A DNA stretch of 64,000 bases from Dialister histaminiformans (lineage in GTDB: Bacteria > Bacillota > Negativicutes > Veillonellales > Dialisteraceae), in assembly GCF_900103425.1 (NCBI RefSeq), contig NZ_FMXA01000003.1:124001-188000 (forward strand). Reading direction: 5' to 3'. A program made the translations under genes and the position numbers. Shown one piece after another: positions 7,393 through 17,200 of this stretch (positions are counted from its first letter, which is position 1; the number at the start of each line of letters is the position of its first letter). The notes below the pieces were generated by a model. That model was given only the letters and a program-made list of their open reading frames with translations, did not search any database and had not been told where the DNA came from.

Positions 7393-8559
7393 ATGGATTC
7401 ACTTGATTTCGCAAAGCTGCATGCCGACTGTGAAACTTCTCATCGCTTTATGGTAATTTATCGTATATACAGCCGTTCCTGGGATGAAGCAAAAGCCACC
7501 GCATGGAATATTGCCATTGAACAGTCCGTGGAATGTCCCTACTGCATGGTGGAAGGTACGACAATCGCGGATACGATTGTCGGTAAAATAGAACAGCTCT
7601 CTCCCGATGGTCCGGAGCATTATCTGGCTGTCATTTCCTACACCCCGGAAGCTGTCGGTGCCGAATTTACGGAATTTATAAACATGCTCTTCGGAAACTC
7701 CAGCCTTCAGAAAGGCGTACGGCTCATAGCCTTCTGCCTCCCCGATGAAATGAACCATACATTCCCGGGCCCGCGTTTCGGACAGGATGGAATCCGACAG
7801 CTTACCGGAATCCACCAGGGACCGATTCTTATGTCTGCCATTAAGCCGCTGGGAACCCCGGTCAGCCGGCTGGCCCGCATGGTATACGATCTGGCCTGCG
7901 GAGGCTGCTCTATCATTAAGGATGACCACAACCTGTTTAATCAGACCTATGCTCCATTTGAAGAAAGGGTGCGGGCCTGTGTAGAAGCGGTAAATGCCGC
8001 CTATGAAGATTCCGGCAACAGGGCCCTGTATGTGGCCAACTGCAATGGGGATGGCGAAGAATCCATACAACGTGCCTGGAAAGCCAGAGAACTTGGCGCC
8101 GATGGCGTGATGATTTCCCCGGGGCTCTGTGGATTCGGTCCGCTTTTCCGACTGTCTTCCAACCCGGATTTTTCCCTTCCTCTGTTTCTCCATCCAAGCT
8201 TTGCCGGCCCGCTTACCGCTTCGGATGAGGCAGGCATCACTCCTTTCTGTTATTTCGGGCAGCTGGCGCGCCTGTCCGGTGCGGATGCTTCTGTATTTAC
8301 CAGTTTTTCCGGACGTTTCTCCTATACCCGGGAAGAATGCCAGTCCATCGCCAGGGCCGCCGGCATGGATATGAACGGAAGAAAATCCATGTTCCCAGTT
8401 CCCGCCGGCGGAATGAAATGGCAGCTATTCCCAGTCATGCATGAGGTCTATGGTGCCAATACCATATTCCTCGTAGGCGGAAATCTGCTGACACACAGTG
8501 ATTCCCTGAAAAACAGCGCCAGATTTTTCAGAGCGGAAATCGATAAGCTGAATTCATAA
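7393..8559 (+). CDS. RuBisCO-like protein (form IV type)
   Basis: A 388-residue RuBisCO large-subunit homologue. The ATG at 7393 follows AAAGGAGTCAG. Visible family features, in order: GPRFGQDGIR; an AIKPLG segment with the lysine equivalent to K175; a GGCSIIKDDHN segment corresponding to GGxxxxKDDE around the carbamylated K201; HPSF at the place of the substrate-binding His/Arg loop; and a C-terminal PVPAGGMKW...GANTIFLVGGNLLTHSD phosphate-binding region. The metal ligand equivalent to E204 is His, and the loop-6 Lys is absent (SGRFSYT), so it cannot be a CO2-fixing enzyme. Known form IV proteins act in methionine salvage (MtnW) or sugar-acid and sulfur pathways; no mtn genes are adjacent. 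The reaction is unknown. Confidence 0.85.
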   Translation: MDSLDFAKLHADCETSHRFMVIYRIYSRSWDEAKATAWNIAIEQSVECPYCMVEGTTIADTIVGKIEQLSPDGPEHYLAVISYTPEAVGAEFTEFINMLFGNSSLQKGVRLIAFCLPDEMNHTFPGPRFGQDGIRQLTGIHQGPILMSAIKPLGTPVSRLARMVYDLACGGCSIIKDDHNLFNQTYAPFEERVRACVEAVNAAYEDSGNRALYVANCNGDGEESIQRAWKARELGADGVMISPGLCGFGPLFRLSSNPDFSLPLFLHPSFAGPLTASDEAGITPFCYFGQLARLSGADASVFTSFSGRFSYTREECQSIARAAGMDMNGRKSMFPVPAGGMKWQLFPVMHEVYGANTIFLVGGNLLTHSDSLKNSARFFRAEIDKLNS

Positions 8560-8563
8560 CGTC

Positions 8564-8609
8564 AAAACGGATGGTACGTACCCCTCTTCGGTACGTACCA
8601 TCCGTTTTT
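8564..8609. terminator. Bidirectional terminator between the RuBisCO-like and MFS genes
   Basis: A very long perfect inverted repeat (AAAACGGATGGTACGTA with its complement, 11-base loop) with A and T runs on either side serves both converging genes. Confidence 0.9.
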
Positions 8610-8621
8610 AATTACTTCCTG

Positions 8622-9890
8622 TTATTCTGCCGGTGTTTGTTCCTGCAGGACATATTTTTTCTTCATCCGCATATTGCTGATTTGAATGACCGCCGACACG
8701 AGGAACGCCAGAGCGAGAAGACAGGCAAACAGCTGCAAAGTGGCCGTATAGCCACCGGTGTTTTCCTTCATCGCCGCTAGAATGACCGGACCAGCCACAC
8801 CGGCAATCCCCCATGCGGTGAGAATGCTGCCGTGAATGGATGCCAGCTGCCGTACCCCGAAAATATCAGACAGGAAGGCAGGCATACAGGAAAATCCACC
8901 GCCATAGCAGCTGATAATCAAAAGCACCAGTGCCTGGAATATCAGGCCTTCTGTAGTGACTGACAGCGCGTAAAAGGCTGCTACTTCCAACGCAAAGAAC
9001 ACCAGATAAGTCACCCCACGGCCAATCCAATCAGAGACAGTGGACCATACGATACGTCCGCCGCCATTGACTACCCCGATAATCCCTACCAGGGACGCGG
9101 CCTGCGCCGGAGTCATACCAATTACTTCCTGAGCCATAGGCGAAGCTACCGCCAGAAGCCCGATACCGCAGGTAATATTGGTAAAGAAAATCCACCACAG
9201 CGCATAAAATTTCCACGTATGAAGCGCTTCACGGCGTGTCATCTGCGGTCCCAGCATGGTCCGCTTATTCCCCCGGGCCGCTTCTTCCTTCAGTACATCT
9301 TCCAGGGACTGCTCGATTTCCCCCTTGCGCGGAGGACGAAGATACGATGCGGACGCGCACATAATCACAAAATATACACATCCCATAATCAGAAAATTAT
9401 TGACCAGTCCATAGGCGGCCGTAAGATGCTGCATAACCGGTCCGGCAATCAGTGCGGCAAATCCAAATCCCATGATGGCCATACCAGTGGCAAATCCTCT
9501 GTGCCTTGGAAACCACTTGACCAGAGTGGATACCGGAGTAATATATCCGGTTCCCAGACCAATCCCTCCGATAAATCCGTAAAACAGATACAGCAGAGGC
9601 GTGCTCTTCACTGATATGGCATAACCGGTTCCCAGCATCCCCAGGGCAAAGAAACATGCCGAAAGCAGGCCAGAGCGGGAAGGCCCCATGCGCTCCACAA
9701 AACCACCAAGGAACCCTGCCGACAGCCCCAGGAAAAGAATGGCAATAGAAAATGCCCATGTTGTCTGTCCCAGAGATAATCCCATAGCTGCCATAACCGG
9801 CTTGGTAAGTACACTCCAGGCATATACGCTGCCAATGCAGATATGTATGCCCACTGCTGATAAAGCGATCAGCCATCTGTTTCGTTTCAT
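8622..9890 (-). CDS. MFS transporter of the oxalate/formate antiporter (OFA) family
   Basis: A 422-residue membrane protein with 12 predicted helices. The ATG at 9890 has an AGGAGGTAG ribosome site; the upstream extension overlaps the leader RNA. OFA traits are SVYAWSVLTKP in helix 1, GFLGGFVERMGPS in the helix 2-3 loop, GFIGGIGLGTGYITPVSTLVKWFPRHRGFATG across helices 4-5, and RPP at the central loop. OxlT is the reference oxalate/formate exchanger, and YhjX-type relatives respond to pyruvate or formate. A probable ZTP riboswitch in the leader ties expression to folate/one-carbon status, which fits transport of formate or a related acid, though the substrate itself is inference. Confidence 0.85.
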   Translation of the reverse strand: MKRNRWLIALSAVGIHICIGSVYAWSVLTKPVMAAMGLSLGQTTWAFSIAILFLGLSAGFLGGFVERMGPSRSGLLSACFFALGMLGTGYAISVKSTPLLYLFYGFIGGIGLGTGYITPVSTLVKWFPRHRGFATGMAIMGFGFAALIAGPVMQHLTAAYGLVNNFLIMGCVYFVIMCASASYLRPPRKGEIEQSLEDVLKEEAARGNKRTMLGPQMTRREALHTWKFYALWWIFFTNITCGIGLLAVASPMAQEVIGMTPAQAASLVGIIGVVNGGGRIVWSTVSDWIGRGVTYLVFFALEVAAFYALSVTTEGLIFQALVLLIISCYGGGFSCMPAFLSDIFGVRQLASIHGSILTAWGIAGVAGPVILAAMKENTGGYTATLQLFACLLALAFLVSAVIQISNMRMKKKYVLQEQTPAE

Positions 9891-9931
9891 TCCGCTACCT
9901 CCTGAAAGTCCTTGAAGAGGCACCGGCCAAT

Positions 9932-10028
9932 AAAAAACGCCTGAGCCTCTTCAGCCCAGACGGTCGGCAATACCAGATTCTGCAGTCCACGTGGTTGATT
10001 CCACTGTATCCGTCAGTCCTGCAGTTCC
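9932..10028 (-). promoter_or_regulatory. Probable ZTP (pfl) riboswitch with intrinsic terminator
   Basis: On the minus strand a CTGCAG-GACTGACGGATACA segment is followed by the hairpin GTGGAATCAACCAC, GTGGA, and a second CTGCAG that pairs with the first. After a short linker comes GCCGACCGTCTGGGC, matching the conserved 3' pseudoknot domain (CCGCCTGGGC) of ZTP/ZMP aptamers. CGTCTGGGC also pairs with GCTCAGGCG just before six T's (to 9932), so terminator formation would break the aptamer. That is the layout of ZTP ON-switches. The ATG of the MFS gene is 42 bases further. The assignment rests on motif recall, not a covariance search. Confidence 0.78.
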
Positions 10029-10126
10029 TTTAAATTATGCCATCATCATATCATTCCCTACCAAATATGTCAATTCGATTTTACAGCATACACAACATAT
10101 GGTAGTTTCATTAATAAAGATAAAAT

Positions 10127-10159
10127 AAAAAAGATCATGAACACATGTCCATGGTCTTT
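10127..10159 (-). terminator. Terminator of the HicB-like gene
   Basis: The hairpin AAAGACCATG / CATGATCTTT is followed on the minus strand by six T's. Confidence 0.75.
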
Positions 10160-10173
10160 CCTTTTTACTCATA

Positions 10174-10545
10174 TCAGCCTTTGAATTCAAAAAGATGCTG
10201 CAGGCGGCTTCCGTGGGATACCGCATGTTTTTTCTGATTCCAACTAGCTGCTTCTTTCATTCTCAGTTCTCGGTCCAGACGAATATGACGGGTATCGGCC
10301 ACCACTACACAGATGGTGCATCCGCGATTCTGCAGTCTGAGCAGCGTGGAGTCTGAGGGCGGCGGAAAAAATTCACTCCGTTCTTCCAATTCCAACAAAG
10401 TGCGGCATAAGGCCACACGTGCGCTTTCCATCGCTTCTTCCATGGTATGCCCATAAGCCCGGCATCCGGCTATATCTGGAAAATCCGCCACAATCATATG
10501 TTTATCCCGTTTACAAGTAAAAATAGCAGGATACATATATCTCAT
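10174..10545 (-). CDS. HicB-like protein (antitoxin-type domain), no HicA partner visible
   Basis: A 123-residue protein. The N-terminal half is a HicB fold: YPAIFTCKRDKHMIVADFPDIAGCRAYGHTMEEAMESAR, with the strand-strand-helix pattern and the PDI/G-C-x-x-G-x-T-x-E-E-A signature. The C-terminal half has an RLQNRGCTICVVVADT strand and a basic tail, without a clear helix-turn-helix. HicB proteins usually neutralise a 60-residue HicA mRNA nuclease encoded next to them. I found no HicA-like frame in the 290 bases upstream or 280 bases downstream. It may be a solitary regulator or a leftover of a toxin-antitoxin pair. Confidence 0.75.
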   Translation of the reverse strand: MRYMYPAIFTCKRDKHMIVADFPDIAGCRAYGHTMEEAMESARVALCRTLLELEERSEFFPPPSDSTLLRLQNRGCTICVVVADTRHIRLDRELRMKEAASWNQKKHAVSHGSRLQHLFEFKG

Positions 10546-10835
10546 ACTATTTTACCCCCTTCGCCCATTTCTTCTATATCACAGATGTTATCTGCCAATC
10601 ACTCATACACTTTTATTTTAAACCATAATTGATAATTCTGACAATAGGCAAATTGATATTTTTCCCTCTGCTGCCTGAAATTAACCATAATATTTTCCGA
10701 TATGACGGCACTTTCAGGAAGTCCCCATCACTGCATACAAATGTTCTATCATGTATAATAGCATATATGACAGATAGAAACATAACGTGATTATAAAACT
10801 GATTAGAATTCTCTATTCCCGTACAGGAGGTTGCT

Positions 10836-13800
10836 ATGGGACTTCGTTTTATTTTTGGACCTGCCGGCAGTGGAAAAACCAACACCTGCTGCAATGAAAT
10901 AAAGGACTATCTGATGCAGTCCCCGGAACATCAGGCCATTTTTCTTGTTCCTGACCAGGGAACATACCGCGCCGAATCCATGCTGGCTGCCCATATGCCC
11001 GCGCATGGATTTACCCGGGCCTCAGTTTCCGGTTTTTCCCGGCTTGGCTACCGTATATTTCAGGAAATGCATTCCAGCGTAAGTGAAACATTGCCTCCGC
11101 TGGGCCAGCAGCTGGTACTGTCCCGTATACTTTCTGAACACCGGTCGGAATTCCACGTCATTGCCCGAGCTTCTGAAAAACGTCATTTTGCTGAATCCAT
11201 GACGGCTTTTTTCCATGAACTGGACACGTACCTTATTACAGAGGACCGGCTGGCTTCTATGGCAGAAGCGGAAGGAAACACGCCGCTTGGCCTTAAACTG
11301 AAAGATACCTGTCATCTGTACTCCCTGTATCATCAGTACCTTGCCAGTCATTTTAATTATCAGGGTTCTCCCTATGACCTGCTGATTCACGAAATTCCCA
11401 GATCATCGCTTATCGCATCCTCTGAAATCTGGATTGACGGATTTAACGGAATGACCCCGCAGGAAGTGCAGATTGTGTACGCACTCATTGAACATGCCCG
11501 TCAGGTTACGCTCACCCTGTCCATGGACAGCCCGGAAACAGCGGCTTCCCTTCCGGTATGGAACAGACCCTATCACTTGTATTCCATGCTGATGGAAAGA
11601 TATCCGGGGTCATATGGTACCACGCTGTCCCAGGCTCCCCGTTTCCATTCGCCGGGCATGCGTCAGTTTACCCGTGACTGTCTGACATCCCCTTATGCCA
11701 CAGCCAGACCGGTTCCTTCTCAGGATATCCATATACTGACCGCTGCCGATACCACCAGAGAAGCGGATGAAATCGCGCGGTGGATTGTATTTGCCGTAAA
11801 ATCTCAGAAACTGCGTTATCGGGACATACTGGTGCTTCTGCGCAATCCGGAAGATTATATGGATGTACTCATCAGAAAATTCCACCAGTATAAGATTCCT
11901 GCCTTCTTTGATTACAGAGAATCCATGAACAACCACCCGCTCATCCTTCTTCTTTCCGCCCTGCTTCAGTTCCTTACGGCTGAATCCACGCATGCCGGAC
12001 GCGGTTGGAGCAGAAACCGTCTGTTCCGGCTTCTGAAAAACGATCTGTTTACCGCGCTCTCTGCCAGTGAAGTGGACATGTTGGAATCCTTTGTACTGAA
12101 AAACGGAATCCGGCCCGGGCAATGGAAAAAGGAATGGCAGTTTCACACTGCCTATTCTGTAGATTCGGATACAGAAACCATAACTGAAAAAGAAAAAGCA
12201 GAGCAGGCCGTTATGAATGAGCTCCGGTCACGTCTTCTGTCTGTCCTGAATCCTCTCGCTGAATCCTGGAAGGCCAGTGTTTCGGTAAAGGATAAGTGCA
12301 CCCTTCTTTACCAATGGCTTATCCATATGAAAATTCCTGAAGCACTCAGCGCCTGGGATGACGAAGAATTTAAAATATCCCGTCAGCGCCCGAGTGTACA
12401 GGTGTGGAAAAAAACAATAGCACTGCTTGATGAAATAGTCCATGTCACAGGAAATGATGCCATCACTCCGGAAGATTTCCTTGCCATGGCAGAAGACGGT
12501 TTGTCCTCTTTAACCTATTCCATGATTCCTCCTACGCTGGATCATGTCACGGTCACTACGATTGAACGTGGATATGCCTCGGAAGGGAAAATGGTATTTG
12601 TCCCAGGTATCAATGAAGGAAAATTCCCATGCCGCATTGATGACACAGGATTTATCACGGAAAGGGAAAAACAGCATATTCAGAATGAAATGGGAATTTC
12701 CCTGGGGCCTGACATGATGCGCCAGATTTACCAGGAACAGTTTTATGTCTATCTGGCCCTGACCCGTGCTTCTGACAGCCTTGTGTTGTCATGCAGCCTC
12801 ACCGGCAGTGATGGCAAGGAGCTTGCGCCTTCCTATCTTCTGAAAAACATACTGCGCCGTGGATACGTGCAGACCATCGAGTCAGCTGCCGCCCCCGACA
12901 GCTATACCGAAGACCACTCCTTTATTTCCAATCCGGACCAGGCCCTTTCTCTTTTCCCTGAAATCCTCCGACAGGGAATTGCCCATCAGCCATATACCGT
13001 ACCGTCAGAAACATCCGTATGGACGGCTCTGCGCAACTGGGTGCACAGCCATCCTTCCCACCAGGGACAACTGCAGGACAGGCTGCGCGCATTTTCCTAT
13101 TCTAACCATGCCTCTGCCCTTGGACAGCCTCTGGCCTCCCGCCTGTTCATGAAAAATGGTCACTTTACCGGATCCATCTCTCAGTTTGAATCCTATCGGA
13201 AATGCCCCTATCGTTATTATCTGGAAAAGGGGCTGCATCTGAAACCGGTCGATCAGTCGGATCTGGACGCCCGGGATTTCGGAAATTATCTTCATGCAGG
13301 ACTTCACAATTTTGGCGACAGACTGAAGCAGAGCGCACAGCAGTGGCGTGATGTATCCGACAAGGATATCCAGTCCCTGTCTACGCAGATAGCCGGAGAA
13401 ATCGCACCTCGCATCAAGCACGGAATCCTCCGGTCGGATGCTGCGCAGGCCTATACAGAACATGCATTAAATGATGCGTTCTCCCGTACACTGAAGCGAC
13501 TGCGTAACTGGAGCCGTCAGAGTTCATTTAATACGCAGATGCTTGAAAAACAATTCTCACTGCATCTGCAGGATGATCTGGGCAGACTTTTCACACTGCG
13601 AGGTACCATCGATCGTATGGACACCTGTGATAATGCTGCCGTAATTGCTGATTATAAAACCGGCAGCACCACAGCCAATTTGTATTCTATGCTGATTGGA
13701 TATCACCTTCAGCTTATCGTATACCTCCTGGCTGTACTCAGAGAATCGAAAAACGCCCTGCTTCCGGCGGCCATTCTTTATATTTATATTTCCGGCGATA

Positions 13801-14270
13801 CCGCGCTGTCTGCCTCTGTTCCTTCTTCCCCTGATGAACTTGATGAAATGCCCGACAAGGCGGCTCATTTTATGAGCGGTTATTTTAATCAGGACGAAGA
13901 AATCATTCAGAATCTGGATCACGCTTTTTTTCCTGATTCTGAGGATGCCCCTTTTATTCCAGTCAAGCGAACTAAGACCGGCAAGATTGCAAAAAGTGGA
14001 AAGCTGCTCACCCGGGAGGAATTTTCCATTCTGGAAGAAAAAGTTACCCAGATAATGGGAAAACTTCATGAACATATTGCCAGCGGAGATATCCCTATCA
14101 GGCCTGCCCGTCTGGACAAGCGTAACCCATGTGATTACTGTCCTTATAAGAGCATATGCCGTTTCGACCGTAAACTGGGTGACAAACCGGAATGGATAAC
14201 CTCAATGAGTGACCGCGACGTAAAGCAACAACTGGATGAGGAAATTGAAAGGAGAAAGAATAATGAGTAA
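10836..14270 (+). CDS. addB: ATP-dependent helicase/nuclease subunit B (AddB/RexB)
   Basis: A 1144-residue subunit of the AddAB (RexAB) double-strand-break processing complex, close to the 1166 of B. subtilis AddB. It begins with a Walker A (GPAGSGKT, residues 7-14). The C-terminal part has the RecB-type nuclease with ADYKTG (about residue 940). An iron-sulfur cluster set of cysteines is visible: one in YRKCPYRYYLEKG (about 788) and three in the terminal CDYCPYKSIC. AddAB resects DNA ends to a recombination hotspot and loads RecA. The ATG has an ACAGGAGG ribosome site. Its last 8 bases overlap addA, so the two are translationally coupled. Confidence 0.93.
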   Translation: MGLRFIFGPAGSGKTNTCCNEIKDYLMQSPEHQAIFLVPDQGTYRAESMLAAHMPAHGFTRASVSGFSRLGYRIFQEMHSSVSETLPPLGQQLVLSRILSEHRSEFHVIARASEKRHFAESMTAFFHELDTYLITEDRLASMAEAEGNTPLGLKLKDTCHLYSLYHQYLASHFNYQGSPYDLLIHEIPRSSLIASSEIWIDGFNGMTPQEVQIVYALIEHARQVTLTLSMDSPETAASLPVWNRPYHLYSMLMERYPGSYGTTLSQAPRFHSPGMRQFTRDCLTSPYATARPVPSQDIHILTAADTTREADEIARWIVFAVKSQKLRYRDILVLLRNPEDYMDVLIRKFHQYKIPAFFDYRESMNNHPLILLLSALLQFLTAESTHAGRGWSRNRLFRLLKNDLFTALSASEVDMLESFVLKNGIRPGQWKKEWQFHTAYSVDSDTETITEKEKAEQAVMNELRSRLLSVLNPLAESWKASVSVKDKCTLLYQWLIHMKIPEALSAWDDEEFKISRQRPSVQVWKKTIALLDEIVHVTGNDAITPEDFLAMAEDGLSSLTYSMIPPTLDHVTVTTIERGYASEGKMVFVPGINEGKFPCRIDDTGFITEREKQHIQNEMGISLGPDMMRQIYQEQFYVYLALTRASDSLVLSCSLTGSDGKELAPSYLLKNILRRGYVQTIESAAAPDSYTEDHSFISNPDQALSLFPEILRQGIAHQPYTVPSETSVWTALRNWVHSHPSHQGQLQDRLRAFSYSNHASALGQPLASRLFMKNGHFTGSISQFESYRKCPYRYYLEKGLHLKPVDQSDLDARDFGNYLHAGLHNFGDRLKQSAQQWRDVSDKDIQSLSTQIAGEIAPRIKHGILRSDAAQAYTEHALNDAFSRTLKRLRNWSRQSSFNTQMLEKQFSLHLQDDLGRLFTLRGTIDRMDTCDNAAVIADYKTGSTTANLYSMLIGYHLQLIVYLLAVLRESKNALLPAAILYIYISGDTALSASVPSSPDELDEMPDKAAHFMSGYFNQDEEIIQNLDHAFFPDSEDAPFIPVKRTKTGKIAKSGKLLTREEFSILEEKVTQIMGKLHEHIASGDIPIRPARLDKRNPCDYCPYKSICRFDRKLGDKPEWITSMSDRDVKQQLDEEIERRKNNE

Positions 14271-17200
14271 TGTCAGATGGACAGAAGAACAGGAATCAGC
14301 CATCACTTCCCGTGACCGGAATCTTCTGCTTTCTGCTGCTGCAGGGAGCGGGAAAACAGCGGTACTGGTCGAACGTATTATCCGCATGGTCTGCGATGTG
14401 GAACACCCGGTAAACATTACCAGTCTGCTTGTCCTTACTTTTACCAAAGCAGCTGCTTCCGAGATGCGCACCCGCATTACTGACGCACTGACCAGAGTAC
14501 TGGAAAATGCAGAAAAAGAGGGAAAGGAGGCTCTTTCTTCCCATGTGAGCCATCAGCTGGCCCTGATGGGCAGTGCCCATATTTCCACTATTGATTCATT
14601 CTGTCAGACTCTGATTAAGCAGTATTTTTACCGCATCCCGCTGGACCCCCGATACAGGATTGAAAGTGATTCCGAAGTACTGTATCTGATGAAGCAGGAT
14701 GTCCTTTCTGATGTTCTGCTCCGGTGGTACGAAAAAAAGGAACCAGATTTTATAAAGCTTTCCGATATGCTTGCCAGCCGGTATCAGGATGGGCAGTTGC
14801 GTCAGATTATCATGAAGCTGGATTCCTTTTCCCAGTCTATGGCTTTTCCGGAAATCTGGCTTTCCCATCTGGCAGATGCCTATGAGCTGGCTCCGGACAC
14901 AACCTTGTCTGACCTGGACTGGACAGATATTCTCCTGCAGGATGCCCGCATTCAGGTCACCTCCTGGTGTGATAATTACCGCCTCCTGTTCGATGCTCTG
15001 CAGCCATATGCCTCCCAGCTCCAGAAATACATTGAGCCACTAACGCAGGAATACACTCAGCTGAATCTGCTGGCCGAATCCTCCACCTGGCATGACTGGC
15101 AGACCAGAATCCAGTCTGTTTCCTTCACTCCCCGTCTGCCGGCCATCCGCCTGGGAAATATGGATAACCCGGATGAAATAAAAAATATAAAGGATGCTGT
15201 AAGTGATGCCCGGACAAAAATAAAAAAGGCTTTTGCCTCACTTCAGTCTTTCTTCTCTATCCCGGAAAAGGCCTGGATTTCGCAGATGCGGGAAACCGCT
15301 CCTCTTATCCGTGTCCTTGCCAGGCTGACACAGGATTTTCACGACGCTTACATGCAGAAGAAGCAGGAGGAAGGTATTCTGGAATTCAGTGACACAGAGC
15401 ACTATGCCCTGACCCTTCTGGTTGATCAGAAAGCCAGTGGCTTTACACCATCCAGAGCTCAGCTATTTCCTTCCATAACTGCCCTGGAACTTCGAAAGAA
15501 TTATACAGAAGTGATGATTGACGAATACCAGGATACAAATAATGTACAGGAAACCATTACCGCCCTGCTGAGCTCCGGTCATAATCGGTTTATGGTCGGC
15601 GATATCAAACAGAGTATCTATCGGTTCCGCTTAGCTGATCCTACGATTTTCTATGATAAATATAAGGACTATGTTGCAGAAACCGGATCCCAGAATCTTC
15701 GGATCGATCTGAACCGCAATTTCAGAAGTGACCCATCCATCCTTTATGGTATTAACTTTATTTTCCGCCAGATCATGTTTGAAGACAGTCTGGAACTGAA
15801 CTATGGTAAGTCAGAAGCTCTGTATCCAGGAAGAAGCACCTGCACCGATAAAACGTACGTGGGTGGCACTATAGACATTGATATCCTGGAAAAGCCGGCC
15901 ACAAAGGATATGGATGAGTCAGAGGCCGATGAGATGCAGGATGTACAGCGCATAGAACTGGAAGGTGTGCACATTGCCCACCGCATAAAGGATATGCTCA
16001 CCAGAGGGCTGACTATACGCAATAAAGCCGGGGAAATACAACCGGTTTCCTATAAGGATATAGTCATTCTTATGCGTTCCATCAGCACCAAAGCCGGTTA
16101 TCTGGTCCGCACACTGCAGAATGCAGGGATTCCTGCCATCTGTGATCAGAGTGATGATTTTCTGGAAACCGTGGAAGTGCGTCATCTCTGGTCACTTCTG
16201 CAGATTCTGAACAACCCGCGCTGGGATATCCCCATGACGGCAATCCTCCGTTCTTCCCTGGTCGGACTGGATGAACAGGATTTAGCCCATCTTGCCCTGA
16301 CCAGAGACAGTATGCAATCCCCGGTTTCCCCCTGCCTTTTTGACGTTCTCATAAAAGCAGAATCCCCACTGCCGTCGGTAAAACAGGAAAAGGTAGCGGC
16401 CTTCCTGAAATTATTTAATAAATGGCGTTCCCTTTCCAGGCGAAACGGAGTGGCTCCGCTACTCCGCACCATTCTGGATGACACAGAATATCTGCCTTAC
16501 ATTGCCGCCCTGCCGGAAGGCAACTTCCGGGCTGCCCACGTTGAAGCATTCTATCAAAAGGCCCTCGCCTGGGATAACAGCAGGAATAATGGCCTGTATG
16601 GATTCTTGGACACGCTTCATCGTCTGTCAAAAGATCGCAAAAAACTATCCGCTTCTTCTGTACAGACAGAGACCGATGCGGTGCAGATTATGACAATCCA
16701 TAAGAGTAAGGGATTGGAATTTCCTGTGGTATTTCTTGCCGACGCCGCCTGTCAGTTCAACACGGATGACCTGCATCAGTCAGCTCTGCTGCACAAGACA
16801 GAGGGAATAGGATTCCAGTATTTTGATGAAGAACATAAACTGCGCTGGCCTACGCTCTACTGGTACCTGTTAAAACACACCATGCAGCGAGAAAATCTAT
16901 CGGAAGAAGCGCGCCTCCTCTACGTAGCCATGACACGGGCCAGAGATAAGCTGATTATCACCGGCACCGTAAAAGACGTGAAGACTACGATGAAAAAATG
17001 GAGCATACCGCTGCATGCGCGCACCACGGTTCCTAATGCCGGCTACCACAGAATGCCTCTGCATACTATAACTTCAGCTACCTGTTATATGGACTGGATT
17101 GTACCGGCTGCAGCAGTAAGCCGCTCCATGGCTACCTTCTGGGACATAATATCCTCCATACCGATATATGAAGACGAATCCGACACGCCTCCGCAGTTTG

